Source: Pardosa pseudoannulata (Eukaryota > Arthropoda > Arachnida > Araneae > Lycosidae). From it: DNA of 64,000 nt. This document shows, one piece after another, positions 50,140 to 63,736 of the stretch (within the stretch, counting starts at the first letter, position 1; the number at the start of each line of letters is the position of its first letter). The stretch covers positions 91,332,848 to 91,396,847 of the forward strand of contig CM063498.1 of assembly GCA_032207245.1 (NCBI GenBank), read 5' to 3'. Below the pieces are notes generated by a model. The model was not told the origin of the DNA. It worked only from the letters and a program-made list of their open reading frames with translations, and ran no database searches. Position numbers and translations under genes: made by a program.

Positions 50140-50790
50140 TAATAGGTTTTAAAATTAATTTTTGTGCAAAACAATGTATATATGTAAGAAATACATTTTT
50201 ATGTTTGTAAGTAATAGAAATTTTAGTCAAAAAGTATTCATTCTTTATTTTAAATATCTAAAACTATTTATTACATCTTTGATATGATGCATTTTAATAT
50301 TTGAAAAATATTTTAAATTCCGGGTTCTTGAAATACAAAGGCTTAAATGCCCACTTAGTACTTAAGAAAGCAATCATAGGAATATCATAGGAGTATTATA
50401 TCTAAGAGAGTTATACGAGGAGACCTAGGTCAGATTCTAATTAGTCAATTAATGCCAATATTTTACTCTTTCTGAGACATTTTCTGTTTTCAAATATACT
50501 AACTACTAAATATAATAATCACGGCAAAGCTAAACTAGAAATTTTAAATTAGTGCATTCACTAATTTCAACTTTCTCGAATTTAATTGCTATGAATTTCG
50601 TTATACTCTCTTATAAATTTCATATCACTTTTTAAAATATTTAACTTCAAGGATATTTAACTTTTATCTTTGATTGAAAATTTCCTCTAGACTAATGAGG
50701 ACGAAAAGTTAGTTTGAACAATTTAAGCAGACTTGGAATTTGACTTTTGACTCTTTTCACTTTACCGTTACTCGTTCATTTCTAGATTTT
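50140..50790. other. Unassigned AT-rich DNA
   Basis: Nothing recognised. Confidence 0.5.
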
Positions 50791-50799
50791 CAGTTTCTT

Positions 50800-51620
50800 A
50801 AAGATATTCCTTGATATATATTTGAAGTCTTCACAAGGAAATAACTTATTTGAGTATATTAAGTTGAACTTCCAATAATAATATATTTAACAACCCTATT
50901 TTGCTTTCACAATCCAGTTGGTAGAAATGTTGCTGACTGGGACATAGACATTTGTTGAACATTTGAATTGAAGAAGTTTCTTGTGTTTGCACATTCAGTT
51001 TTGTTTCCAAGATTTCTTTTTTACCGTTTCTATTTTTTTTCTATTTAAAATTGATAACATGAAATAATGTATCTTCAACATGCTTTAAAATAGCTATGTT
51101 CTTTTGAGAGATTTTTAATAGATTTTTATTATTATATATTAGAGAAATGCTGTGTTTGTTTAAAGAGTTAGTGTAAATAAATTAGTTTGGTGTTTCTGAC
51201 TCGAAGATCATAATTTATTTTTGAGTGATACATTATGTTGTTTTGTTGTTTTGTTATGAGTCTACCATTGCTAAATATTTCCATTAATTGTAAGTTGGGT
51301 ATATTATACATTGTTTTGCTATTGAATAAACTTGGGTTTTCTAAAACTAGTTCAGAAGTATATATAAATCTCATTTTATACGTATGCAAATATCACTATG
51401 TTTCTTCAAGACATTTATTGATATATAACCTTCACAAGGAAATAACTTATTTGAGTATATTAAGTAGAACTTCCAATAACTACTTTATAACAATAACTAA
51501 TAGATCTTCAGTTTCTTAAAGACAATCCATTATATATAACCTTCACAGGGAAATAACTTATTAGAATCTACTAAGTAGAACTTCCAATAACTACTTACCA
51601 ACCGTATTTTGCTTAATAAA
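50800..51620. repeat. Dispersed/tandem unit with CTTCACAAGGAAATAACTT
   Basis: Three copies of a ~65-bp block (50828, 51428 and 51538 vicinity): CTTCACAAGGAAATAACTTA, TTGAGTATATTAAGTAGAAC and CTTCCAATAA. Parts of the sequence between them also repeat (TTTTCTAAAACTAGTT at 51336 and 51718; TTATGAGTCTAC at 51253 and 51635), indicating a decayed tandem family with larger units. Confidence 0.75.
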
Positions 51621-51734
51621 ACAATCCTTTGTTTTATTATGAGTCTACGTAAAAGCTAAAAAGTGTTAATTATAAGTTTGATGTGTTAAGCATTTTTTGC
51701 TTCAGAATATACTTGGATTTTCTAAAACTAGTTG

Positions 51735-52022
51735 TTGTTTTTGTTTTTGATGCTACTTAGTCAAACCAAGCACTATTAAACCATATTCTACTCACATTAA
51801 GACAAAGAGGTACGCGTTTCGTTTTAACGAGCACCGCTAGGGTGAAAGTACGACTTTCTTAGTATTAGTGGGTCCTCATAATTTTGAAGCAGGAACCAAG
51901 TAGAAGACCCATATGCTTCGCCTGTCCCCCTCCCCAGATGTATTGATTGAGAATTTTGAAGACTTTGTAACCACGAATGTATTTTACGTGTCCCAGTCTC
52001 CTTTAACAAATGCAGCGGATCT
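51735..52022 (-). mobile_element. SINE family B, copy 5 (head truncated)
   Basis: The body matches the family (GGTCCTCATAATTTTGAAGC, AGTAGAAGACCC, CCCAGATGTATTGATTGAG and TTTACGTG.CCCAGT), but the sequence stops at GCAGCGGATCTGAGAC, before the tRNA-like head, so this copy lacks its promoter. Confidence 0.8.
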
Positions 52023-52024
52023 GA

Positions 52025-53150
52025 GACAGGAAAGAGGAGCTATTATTTGTTGACAATAAACAAGCAAATCTTCATCTCGTTTCTCGACCATTGAAATGGC
52101 TACCAATTTTTCATTGCTATTTAACTTTTTATGGGTGGATATGAATTTATGTTTGTCTCTATGTTTATGAATAAAGTTCGCATGCTTCCAAAAGGTGAAA
52201 TTTTCAGTCGATTTCTTTCTTTTCGAGTACATAACTGGCTAAATATACATATTGCTAAATAATCATGTTTGAATCTCATTCTGTAGAGTCACTTACAACG
52301 GTGTATATAATATCGGTATATTTTCGTAACCAGGATTTTTGTATTCCTGTTTAAACAGCTCTTCATTTGTGATTAATTGAAAACGAAGTTAGTTTTGTAT
52401 CAGAAAGTATTCATCTGAGATTGGGAATTGGCTTGGAGGAGGGTTTCACTTACACACGAGGATAATCAACTGAAGAATATCTTGTAGCATTTGTCTGAGA
52501 TAAGAATAAAAAGGTTTTATGTGCTGACAGAAATAAGAACATCTTCACCTCGTTTTAACGGAACGGCCAATAAAATGGCTATCAATTTTTTCATTGCTAT
52601 TTAACTTTTTATGGGGTGATGTGAATTTATGTTCTTTTATATGTTTGTAAATAAAATTTGCACTTTTCTAGGAATTCTAATTTCCTGCCGGTATCTCTGA
52701 TTTTCGTTAGAGGTTCAAAACCGATAAATCTATGTTACATAAAATAACAATATTAAGTATGTAAAATGACATATGTACAATGACATATAACATTGTATAT
52801 ACAATTGGTCTATTTTTGTAGCCAGATTTTGGAATCCTTGTCCAATCAGCTCCTTATTTTATCAACCAATTCAAAAAGAAAATGGTAACAGTATATATTC
52901 CTCTGAATTAGTTGATTTACTTGAAGAAATCATCTCCAAACCGATGACAGTCGAGAGAAAAATATCTTGTAACCTTAGACTAAGGTCACAGAAAAGATCC
53001 ATTAAGTATTGTCAATAGACAAAGAAACCTTAATTTTATTTTAATCGAAGACCAAATAAATTGCTTCCGATTCATTCATTACTATTTAACTTTCGTAAAA
53101 ATGATGATGTGTTACAATAATTTTACTTTAGATTAAACTTGTCATGCACC
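52025..53150. repeat. ~490-bp tandem repeat, about two and a half diverged units
   Basis: The block AAATGGCT..CAATTTTTTC plus ATTGCTATTTAACTTT recurs near 52095, 52580 and 53060, each preceded by a TCTTCATCTCGTTT-like stretch. CAATTGGTCTATTTTTGTA-type downstream blocks recur near 52315 and 52800. Non-coding. Confidence 0.8.
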
Positions 53151-55869
53151 TCAAAATGTTGCCAAAGCACTTCAAATTAATTTTAATCTACCACGTACCT
53201 ACCTTACCGGTAACGGAACCCAGAGTTCGTAGCAATCACTCTAGGAACTATCACACTAAATGAAGATGCTTTAAAACTTAGTTTTAAATTTTATCTCTAG
53301 AATATTTTTTCCATAACTAAATTAACCGAATGAATAAATAAGTATTTTTTCTTTGGAATTGAAAGAAATATTTAAAATCAATGTATATAATGGTTATTTG
53401 CTATACATTGCATATGAATAAGTAATTTAAGTTTCTATTTTAGAACAGGGTCTATATATTCTAAATAGACTGCAATATATTATAATGAGTAATAACTTTA
53501 TATTATTACAATTATTACAATTGTTGTAATTAGAATGAAGTAACTTAAATAATATGTCTAGAAAACTAACTTTTTTTAAATGACAAATTATTTTCTGAAG
53601 TATCAACTCTGATGAAAATAGTTCATCGGTTTTGTTTTTCTTCTGTTCGAAATAATATTTTTACTTCAAATTATTTTCATAAGTTATGAATATACCACTT
53701 AAAGTTCTTTTAATAAAGACTTTTGAGGGGAATAGTTTAATATTCTTTATTATCCTTCATTCTTATTGAACTCTTTAAAAGCAATAAGATTTATCTTTTC
53801 AACGTTTACTTTACAATAAAGTATTTTTCTTTTGTCATCTATGCACACTCTGTGCCAGAGAATTATTCTTTAACTTCCCTGTACGATGTAATGGAAGTAT
53901 TGTATTGGTTAAAAATTTCCGTTTTGATATTTCAAAGTATAAATCATTTTGACCATTCTTGAATCAGTTTTAGTGCTTCAGTGTTACGCGTGCATGTATA
54001 TTCAAATAAATTTTAACACTGAAACTGTACAAATACATTTAGACGTTTTTCGTTGTGTATGCATGAATATATGTCCTAAAACTCAAAAAGGACTAACCAT
54101 AGAATGTTGAAAGATTGTATTTAGGACTGTTGTAAAGCCATACGAGACTAACATATTGACAACTGTTTAGGTCGACTGTTTCGTTTCATAGTCTTCTGTA
54201 AATACTCTGTCACGATTTTCACGCCGCATACAGTCATGCTAAGGAATTGTCAATGCCTATCTTAGTCATATGTGATACGGACTTTATCGGCAAGGCAAAC
54301 AGCATAATTATAAGTTTTTTTTTATTCCATGCTTATTTGATGACATACTTTTTCCAATAAAGATTTTTCCCTAAGATAAAATAATCGTAAACTTTTTTAA
54401 GTATTATAGAAATAAATTATTAATTTTATTCCCCTTTTTTGTCGCATATTAAGGCTTTATCACACTAGTGTGTTCGCATTGACAACCTATAATGGTTGTC
54501 AGTGACTCTTTTAGAGTTAGTGACTCTTTTTAGATACTGTTGGGTGAAATGCATGTGCAATTATTCTTCAAGTTTGACTTTTACCATGCAAGATGGAAAT
54601 GTCGAATTAGTCGTACTAAATCAGCCAATCAGATACGAGGATCATGAGAGGGCAGATTTTAAGATGTATCATGAATGGACATCGCACTGGAGCTCTCTTT
54701 TCTGACTTCCCTGGGCTAAGCCCTCTAAGTCAGAAGTACTGTAATTGCATAGTAATGAGGAATATAGGAGATATTACAAGACGATATTGAGAGCCAAGAT
54801 ACTAAGAATACATGAATGGTGGAGTGATGAACTGAGTTGAAGAGAATTTTATTGCAGAGGTAGTGAACAAATAACACATGGTAAGTCAAGGACACAAATA
54901 TTGTGTTGATGCATAATATTTCCATAGATAAGAAAGCCTCAAAGGCCAGTCCTCCCCTTTCTTTTTGGCTGGTAGTATTCGTATAACTGGAATTCCACGC
55001 CAATGAGGAAAGGTGAATTTAAATCAACTATTTTGAGAATAGTAATCATAAACTTTGTAAAATTGGTCGAAGTTACAACGTGAAGTAGTGATCTATGCAT
55101 TTCACAACGAAAAAAAATATCTGAATCTCACCTAAGATTTTATAGACATTGTTATGGAAAACTTACAGATTTTGAAAACTTACATATATTTTAACTGTAG
55201 CACAAAACAGTCGCGCGAAATAATTTTCAGTATTTTTGTGTGGTGTGATAAGTCCTTGATATATAGCTGTCCCTACCATTTAAGATCTAGTTGCATCTCG
55301 CTTTTTCAGTGAAACTGCAAACTTTATAACAAAAATTTTAATAAAACCAATATTAACTCGATCATAACTGAAAAACGGTTAGCTGTTGTACGGTGTGATC
55401 TAGGTGTGCTCCTCCATAAATTGCCTTCTGTATAAACAGAGATCTCATTTAAAGGGAAATAAACTCTGCCTATCTGCGAGTATTCATAAGCTGACTGAGG
55501 TATTTACAGGCAGTTGAAGGAACGTCATATTTTTTTGTAATAAACTGAAGCAATGTTTGTTACGTCTATTTAAAATAATTAAAATATACAATAACCAGAG
55601 AATAATTTTAGACTTAATAATACCTTGTACTAAGTAAAGGAATGATTTGACTTCCTCTAGAAAGCTCAACCAACCTAATTAAAGATATAAGGATAAAAGA
55701 AAGTATGTAAGAAATTTTTGTCCTCTTGAAAATTTTCATTTTTAACGAAGTACTTATATAACAACAAAAACTCAATTTAACGGATATTACAGCGTCAGTC
55801 TGTGCAGATCGCTTTACTCGAACAACATCGTTTCCCTAGAAAGTGAACTTAAGAGAAAGGACTATGGAA
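53151..55869. other. Unassigned DNA
   Basis: No recognisable gene. The 54440-54730 stretch is less AT-rich, contains a 69-codon + frame (54496-54705) without known motifs, and ends in a TGACTTCCCTGGGC...CTAAGTCAG hairpin-like segment, so it may be an unrecognised element. The 92-codon - frame at 54725-55003 is also unassigned. Confidence 0.45.
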
Positions 55870-56690
55870 AATTCAAATGAGTCATTATACACTGAAAATA
55901 AAATAAATGTGTATAATTAATTTGACATACAAGGATTATATTTTTATATGCAATCTATGATTTGTATCTTTCATCAGTCTGCGTGGGGTGAAATTTCCGT
56001 AAATAAAGATTAACCATTATAGGAAAGTTTAATAATATTTCTATCTTATAGCAAAATTAAACAAGAAAAGAAAATAAAACCGTATGTTTCATACCAATAT
56101 CATTATATTCGGTTGACGTATCCTACAATAAATTTTTTTTAAAAATGTGTGTAATTTTATAAGCGTACAACGAAGTCCTGCGATATTCACATAAAATTTT
56201 TATGTACACATATAAGAAATCTATGATTTTTATTGCTTACTTAAGTCTGATTAGGCTAAAGTTTTCATAAAAAATGATTAATCATTCTGTGAAATTGAAA
56301 TATATATGTTTTTTTACTCTTTACCAAAAATAAACAAGACAAAAAATCAGAGGTCTAATAAAAAACCTCAAAAAACTTAAGGATGATTTGATTGAGGCAT
56401 CATACAATGAAAGCAAAGTAAATTCGAGTGATTTATTAAGAGGAAAAGAAAGTCATGTGATGCCCACGCCAATGTTTTTATATACATATATATGCAGTCT
56501 ATGATGTATTTCTTTCATCCGTTTGAGTAGGCCGAAGTTTCAATAAATAAAGATTAACCATTATGAGGAAGTAGAATATAATTTCTATCTTGAAGCAAAA
56601 GTAAACTAGAAAGGGAAATAAAACCATAAGTCTAATACCAATATTCTAAAAATCGTAGGTGTTGTTTTCATCTAGCGTGCTACCAATCAA
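55870..56690. repeat. ~265-bp tandem array, left part
   Basis: Three units sharing TCATACAATGAAA, a GTATAATTTATT-like block, TATGCAATCTATGATTT, a TTTCATCAGTCTG-like block, AATAAAGATTAACCATTAT and ATTTCTATCTTATAGCAAAA; landmarks near 56010, 56275 and 56550. The family resumes at 58.4-60.9 kb. Confidence 0.88.
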
Positions 56691-56784
56691 TATACTAGTT
56701 TTCTCAGCTATAACGATATCAAAATAGAAATAAATCTTATAATTCTAAAAAAATTGGAATGACGAATGGAAGAGGGAAATGTAT

Positions 56785-57062
56785 GAACCGAGGTAGCTCA
56801 GTCGGCAAAATCAGATCTGTCGTAACTGAAAGGTTGCGGGTTTGGGACTGGACCCGGCCGTGTTCGCAAAAGTGACTGGGGCACATAAAATATGTTCTTG
56901 GTCACAAAGTCCTTCAAGTTCTCAAACGATACCTTTCGGAGTGGTAGGCCAAGCCTGGTGGTCTTCTGTAAGTCCCTGCTTCTAAATTACGAGGACCCAG
57001 AGGGGATAATGTTACTCGCCTCCATAGCATACCTTAATTCTTTGCTTTAAAATAACGTATGG
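56785..57062 (+). mobile_element. SINE family B, copy 6
   Basis: The tRNA-like head is well kept: GAGGTAGCTCAGTCGGCAAA (A box) and GTTGCGGGTTTGGGACTGG (B box with one change). The body is complete to CATAGCATACCTTAA, then a ~55-bp internal deletion precedes the terminal CTTTAAAATAACGTATGG. It is followed directly by the piggyBac-type remnant. Confidence 0.85.
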
Positions 57063-57600
57063 GAGACGTGATCGTACAGCTGTGCCTAAAAGGAGAACCT
57101 CGTATCACACACGTGATTATTCTGTCTGGCCAAAAGTGAAAAGCTCGCTTCAGACACGTGACGATTCTGTCTGGCCAAAAGTGAAAAGCTCGAGTCAGAC
57201 ATGTTATAGTTTTTTGGCGATAAACTTTTTGTTTTGGCGTTATTGTTTGTTACAGTTGCAATTTTACAGTTGGTCGTTTATTCTTAGGCGTTTATTTTTA
57301 ACTTTACTCCAGAGAGACTGTAAGGAAGAAATCGGGGACATTTTCTAAAACATATTAATCCCACAACATCAAAACAAAAACCAGCCAAGACTTGTAGAGT
57401 TTGCGCAAAGCAGAAGAAGCTCAGTGAAACAACGTGGGAAATCAAAGAGTGTAAATTTGCCGTACATGTTCCTGATTGTTTCGAGAAGTATCCCACACTG
57501 GACCACACTGGAAAATTGTTCATTTCCTGTCATTGGTTTAAAATGTTAGTAATAAAACAATACCCCTTACAAAATTTTGACTACTTTGACTGATATTGTA
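57063..57600 (+). mobile_element. Internally deleted piggyBac-type element
   Basis: The left part has two direct ~43-bp repeats (57100-57145 and 57146-57190) with CACGTGA.GATTCTGTCTGG-like and CCAAAAGTGAAAAGCTCG blocks. The right part encodes the Cys-rich C-terminus of a piggyBac transposase, followed by AATAAAAC near 57550. The catalytic core is missing. I could not place a clear TTAA pair, so the outer limits are uncertain. Confidence 0.6.
57372..57525 (+). pseudogene. piggyBac transposase C-terminal Cys-rich domain fragment
   Basis: The + frame starting near 57372 reads KQKPAKTCRVCAKQKK, then ETTWEIKECKFAVHVPDCF, then EKYPTLDHTGKL. The pattern CxxC...K..ET.W.C..C...LC...CF..YHT is the RING/PHD-like Cys-rich domain that ends piggyBac transposases (family knowledge). 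Here CRVC, EC and DCF remain while the Cys expected in W.C (reads EIKEC) and the LC position (reads VHV) are altered. No catalytic Asp region lies upstream. Confidence 0.75.
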
Positions 57601-58375
57601 CATTATTCACTTATAGGTCATTCCAGCAATAAATTCTACATAGAAAATATTTAAAAGACTGAAAATTTTTACTTTTGTTATATAACCAAAAACATAGAAA
57701 TAATATTATGTGAAATAAAAACATTAATAAATTTTTTAATAAAAATGAAATGAAATATAATTATCGAAATGAAATATAATTAAATAGTAAATTCAGTACT
57801 ATTAATGTCCACTGGTTTGCTCACAATTTAGCTCTTGATGAAACTGCTTCTAGTCAAGACGCATGAGAAAAGCTTTCATTGAAAGTGGCACACACAATCG
57901 TCGCTGGATTCATAAGGCAAGAGATTAAGCTATACGTGCTGTCCGGATTTTGCTAAATGGGTAACAAGTTCACAGCTTTGTTAAGGTGGCAAAAAAAATA
58001 TCACCTGCTGCATTGGAAAAAGTAGCGAAATATAGAATCAACTTCACGACATCAAACTTAATATCACCCCTTGGCCATCACTTTCTCACTTAAAAAGCGA
58101 GGTTCTCATGACTAAACTGTCCATTGTTTATACTTTGTTATTGAGGGAACCGCCTCTTTGGTTGTCAGTTCCCCATCCATCATATTCTTTAATTTTTTCC
58201 ATTTGTTTTACTTGATTTTATCAAATGCACTTAATTATACCAATTTAAATATAAATTGCCTGTTGGGTGAAGTCTTACATCCTGCTTTGCTTGACTTTTT
58301 TAAACGTATAGGTTTTTTTACTCTACTTTATTATGGTTCCTTTTAATTTAATTTTTTACATTTCACATTCTTGTA
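57601..58375. other. Unassigned DNA
   Basis: The 57840-58110 stretch has a more even composition and may be a transposase relic, but no reading is convincing. The remainder is AT-rich. Confidence 0.4.
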
Positions 58376-58379
58376 ATTC

Positions 58380-59300
58380 TTTTGTTTATGTGTGTGCTCA
58401 AAAATTTTTTATTCTGGTATTTTTGATTTGTAAATTTTTAAACATTCTTTTAGCCTTTTAATGTTAGTTTTACTGTTTTTATCAGTTTTACAAGTGTTTA
58501 TCAGCCTGGCGCATTTTCTCCTTATTAGACCTTTCGTCACTAAACGTTTTTCAATCAAACTAGAAATCAAGAATCAGTTGATGTGTCATACAATGAAAAT
58601 AAAGGATATATGTATAATTATATACGAGTCAAAGAAGTTGGTGATGTCTGCATCAGAGTATGTACACATTTTTACTCTTTTTGATAATGGTTATTTTTAA
58701 TTTTTCATTTTTTTACATTTTACATTTCAGTAATTTTGTTTACGTGTGCTCAAAAATTTATTATACTGTTCTTTTTTGTTTGTACTTTTTTAAGCATTCT
58801 TTTAGTCTTTTACTGTTAGTTTTACTGTGTTTATCAGTTTTACCTTCCGTCTGGCACATTTTCTCTTCATTAGGCTTTTCGTCACTAAACCTTTTTCAAT
58901 CAAACTTAAAATCAAGGATAATTCGGTTGACTATCATACAATGAAAATAAAGGAAATATGTATAATTTTATACTCATCAAGGAAGTCATATGATGTCTGT
59001 ATCAGAAATTTATGTACACATTTTTACTCTTCTTCATAATGGTTCCTTTAAATTTCATATTTTACATTGTTGTAGTCTTTTTGTTTATGTGTGTGCTCAA
59101 TTTTTTATTTTGCTCTTTTTCATTTCTACTTTTTTAAACATTCTTTTAGTCTTTTAATGTGAGTTTCACTGTGTTTTCATTTTTGCCTTCCATCTGGCGT
59201 ATTTTGTCCTTATTAGACCTTTTGTCCCTAAACCTTTTTTAATCAACCTAAAAATCAAGGATTATTCAGTTGTTGAGTCATACAATGAAAGTAAGGGAAA
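58380..59300. repeat. ~350-bp tandem variant of the same array
   Basis: Units with CATTCTTTTAGTCTTTTA near 58445, 58795 and 59145. Each unit contains TTAGACCTTTCGTCACTAAAC-like and CTTTTTCAATCAAACTAAAA-like blocks plus a core (TCATACAATGAAAATAAAGG, ATATGTATAATTTTATAC, ATGTCTGTATC) shared with the ~265-bp units on either side. The larger unit therefore carries extra sequence relative to the basic monomer. Overlapping small + frames are repeat artefacts. Confidence 0.88.
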
Positions 59301-60880
<1,580 letters not shown>

Positions 60881-61487
60881 GCTCTAATAGCAATTTTTCT
60901 AAAAATCTGTATTTCTATCACTAAACTGTTAACGATTGCTATCAAATTTGCCAATCATTTTACAGATCCTCCGTATTTTATTTTAAAATCTTGGCTTTCC
61001 TGTGGTATAAAACTACCCCGAGAGATAACATTCATGTCACGCAAAGAAAATCAGAAAGTATTTGAGATTACATTGGCTAGATATATTATTTGATTTTAGA
61101 TTTTGTTACTTAAAGTCTCGTTGAAAGAATACAAATTTAAGTATCGCTGCGAGAAAAACGTTTTTGCCTTTAGAATGCTTTTGAGAGTTTGAAGTTTTTT
61201 CTTTTTTGCTACGCAGAAAATATTTTCTGATGTATGAAATCTGTATTTATCACTGTCAATACAGTGTTACACTATACACTATACTAGTTTATTTTACTAA
61301 TTTGTCAGATGAATGCTTTATAACTGGAAATTATTAAGTTATTTTATAGATGTATGTTTAAACATTAAGGTTTTTCTTTCAGGAAGCTATTTGTTAACTT
61401 ATATAAAACCTTCGAAAATTCTCCGTCATAGTATGAAGGAAGCAAATTTCTTCTTCGTTCGAAAAATCTCTGATCAACTTTGACCAG

Positions 61488-61488
<1 letters not shown>
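60881..61488. other. Unassigned DNA
   Basis: Nothing recognised to the right of the array. Confidence 0.5.

Positions 61489-61490
<2 letters not shown>

Positions 61491-61554
<64 letters not shown>
61491..61554. repeat. (AC)n(TA)n compound microsatellite
   Basis: About 38 bp of AC followed by 24 bp of TA, directly against the Helitron-like fragment. Confidence 0.95.
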
Positions 61555-61555
<1 letters not shown>

Positions 61556-61557
<2 letters not shown>

Positions 61558-61855
61558 TTTATTTATATATAAAATTCTTCTGTCTGTGTGTTTGTAATAG
61601 AACTTCTCTTAAACGACTGAACTGATTTTGATAAAATTTTGTGTATGTTATTAAGTTGATTCGAGAATGGTTTAGATTCCCAATTTGATCCGATAGAAAA
61701 TATTTTTTCTATTAAAAATCAAGGATTGCTCGCTTATCGAGATTATAATAACTCCGCATGAAACCCTTCACTGCCACCGTATCTGTGGTGCAGTAGTCAG
61801 TGCTACGGGCTTCAGTACGAGAAGAACAGGCGATGTAGGAGTTTTAATTTAATGA
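61556..61855 (+). mobile_element. Helitron-like 5'-end fragment plus tRNA-like segment, copy 2
   Basis: Homologous to 35132-35475: TTTATATATAAAATTCTTCT, AACTTCTCTTAAACGACTGA, TTTTGATAAAATTTTGTGTA, GATCCGATAGAAAAT, AAACCCTTCACTGCCACCG, then tRNA-like GTATCTGTGGTGCAGTAGTC. The B-box half is shorter than in copy 1. Confidence 0.6.
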
Positions 61856-61936
61856 ATCTACGCGAGCAATTTATATTTTATGTAAAAATATTTTACATAC
61901 AGCATTTATACAGGACAACGTATGTCGTTTCTTCTA

Positions 61937-62310
<374 letters not shown>

Positions 62311-62441
62311 ATGTATTGGGAAAAATAAAATAAAATTTTGAAAATCAGATAATTCAGAATCGTTACCTAATCAGCGATAAAGATTTTTTGTAGTAGTAGT
62401 TATGAAATTTACCACTCATTGAGGAAACTCCCTTAATCGGG

Positions 62442-62623
62442 GGCCGAATGCTGGCCGATTGGTTAGGGTGCTAATTGTCAGTACCGGAGTTCGTGGGTTC
62501 GAATCCCACTATGACATGGATGTTCATAGCCGTTCGGAATCGGCTTTAAGCAGTAGGTCCCGTCTCATTAGCCCTCGAGTGCAAAACTGTAGACCATAAC
62601 TCTCCAAACCAAACCAAATCAAA
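62442..62623 (+). mobile_element. SINE family A, copy with tail intact
   Basis: Flanked by CCTTAATCGGG (62431-62441) and CCTTAATCTGGG (62624-62635), a target duplication with one difference. Head with GGCCGATTGGTTAGGGTGC and a clear B box GGGTTCGAATCCC; body with AGCCGTTCGGAATCGGC and GTAGGTCCCGTCTCATTAGC; tail CCAAACCAAACCAAATC. Confidence 0.92.
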
Positions 62624-62639
62624 CCTTAATCTGGGAATG

Positions 62640-63735
62640 CTTTCACATCTTCTTTCTACTTAACACTCGCTTGATATGTAGTTTAACTTTGTCTTATGAA
62701 GAGCATGACGGGATTTGAATGTGATTATAATAGAAAATAAACAGGTATTTTTAAATTATCCAAATAAAAATACAAGGACAAATATCCGAAAATTGTCAAA
62801 TATGGCACTGTTATGTATTATAATTTATTTAAAATTAATATAACCCACAAAAATGTCTTTAGTATACAATATGACTTCAACAATTATGTACAGTCAGGCC
62901 GAAATCTGGTCTAGTTTTCAATAAAGATAATTTTCTAACAATTAATAATGAGTAGCTTAGTACATCACTTTATTTTGCCTTCCAGTTTTAATTGCTTTTG
63001 CATAAATATATAGTTAAAGACATGAAATTTTAAAGTACATTTATCACAAACAAACGAAATTAGTTTTGAAAGTCTATCGTCACATTAAACTTTGAATATT
63101 TCAATAAACTTCTATTTTACTGTCAATGATATTTATAAAACGTTTATTTAAAACAATTGTAGCATGTAGTATTTAGAATTAATAAGAAATTTATGGTAAA
63201 ATAACTTAAATACTTTTATATTCAGTTAAACTTTCATATTCCATAGAAATTAATCTAAAAAAAATTTATAGATGTTACAAAATAATTTTATTGAGAAGAT
63301 TTTCGCTACATTTTTCGGTTTGATCATGTAGAATTAATTAAGTAATGATGGGAATCAGGCTGTAATGTATGAAGCTTGTTGCATAAGTCTTAACTGTGAG
63401 TATAATATTTCATCTAATAGGCTTTAATTAGAAGATTAGTTTTTCTTTTCTTTGAAAACAAATATATAAGGAATTTTGAGATTAAAATGAAACCTGTGTG
63501 ATGAAGAATGCTTTCTTTTTTTATTTCTAAAAAACCCCCTTTAATTAACTGAAAGAAAATTAATTTTATTATCTGCCCAAGTAGATTCAATTAATTACTT
63601 TTGCCTTACCCTACTCTTTGCTAACTAGAAGTTTCTTGAGTCGTAGAGCTGTATTCTGCATAAGCATTTTACATAATGAATTATTTTATCGTCATTATGT
63701 GAGGTACTTGATTCTATTATAGTAAGGAAAACACT
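62640..63735. other. Unassigned AT-rich DNA
   Basis: No gene or recognisable repeat. Confidence 0.5.
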
Positions 63736-63736
63736 T

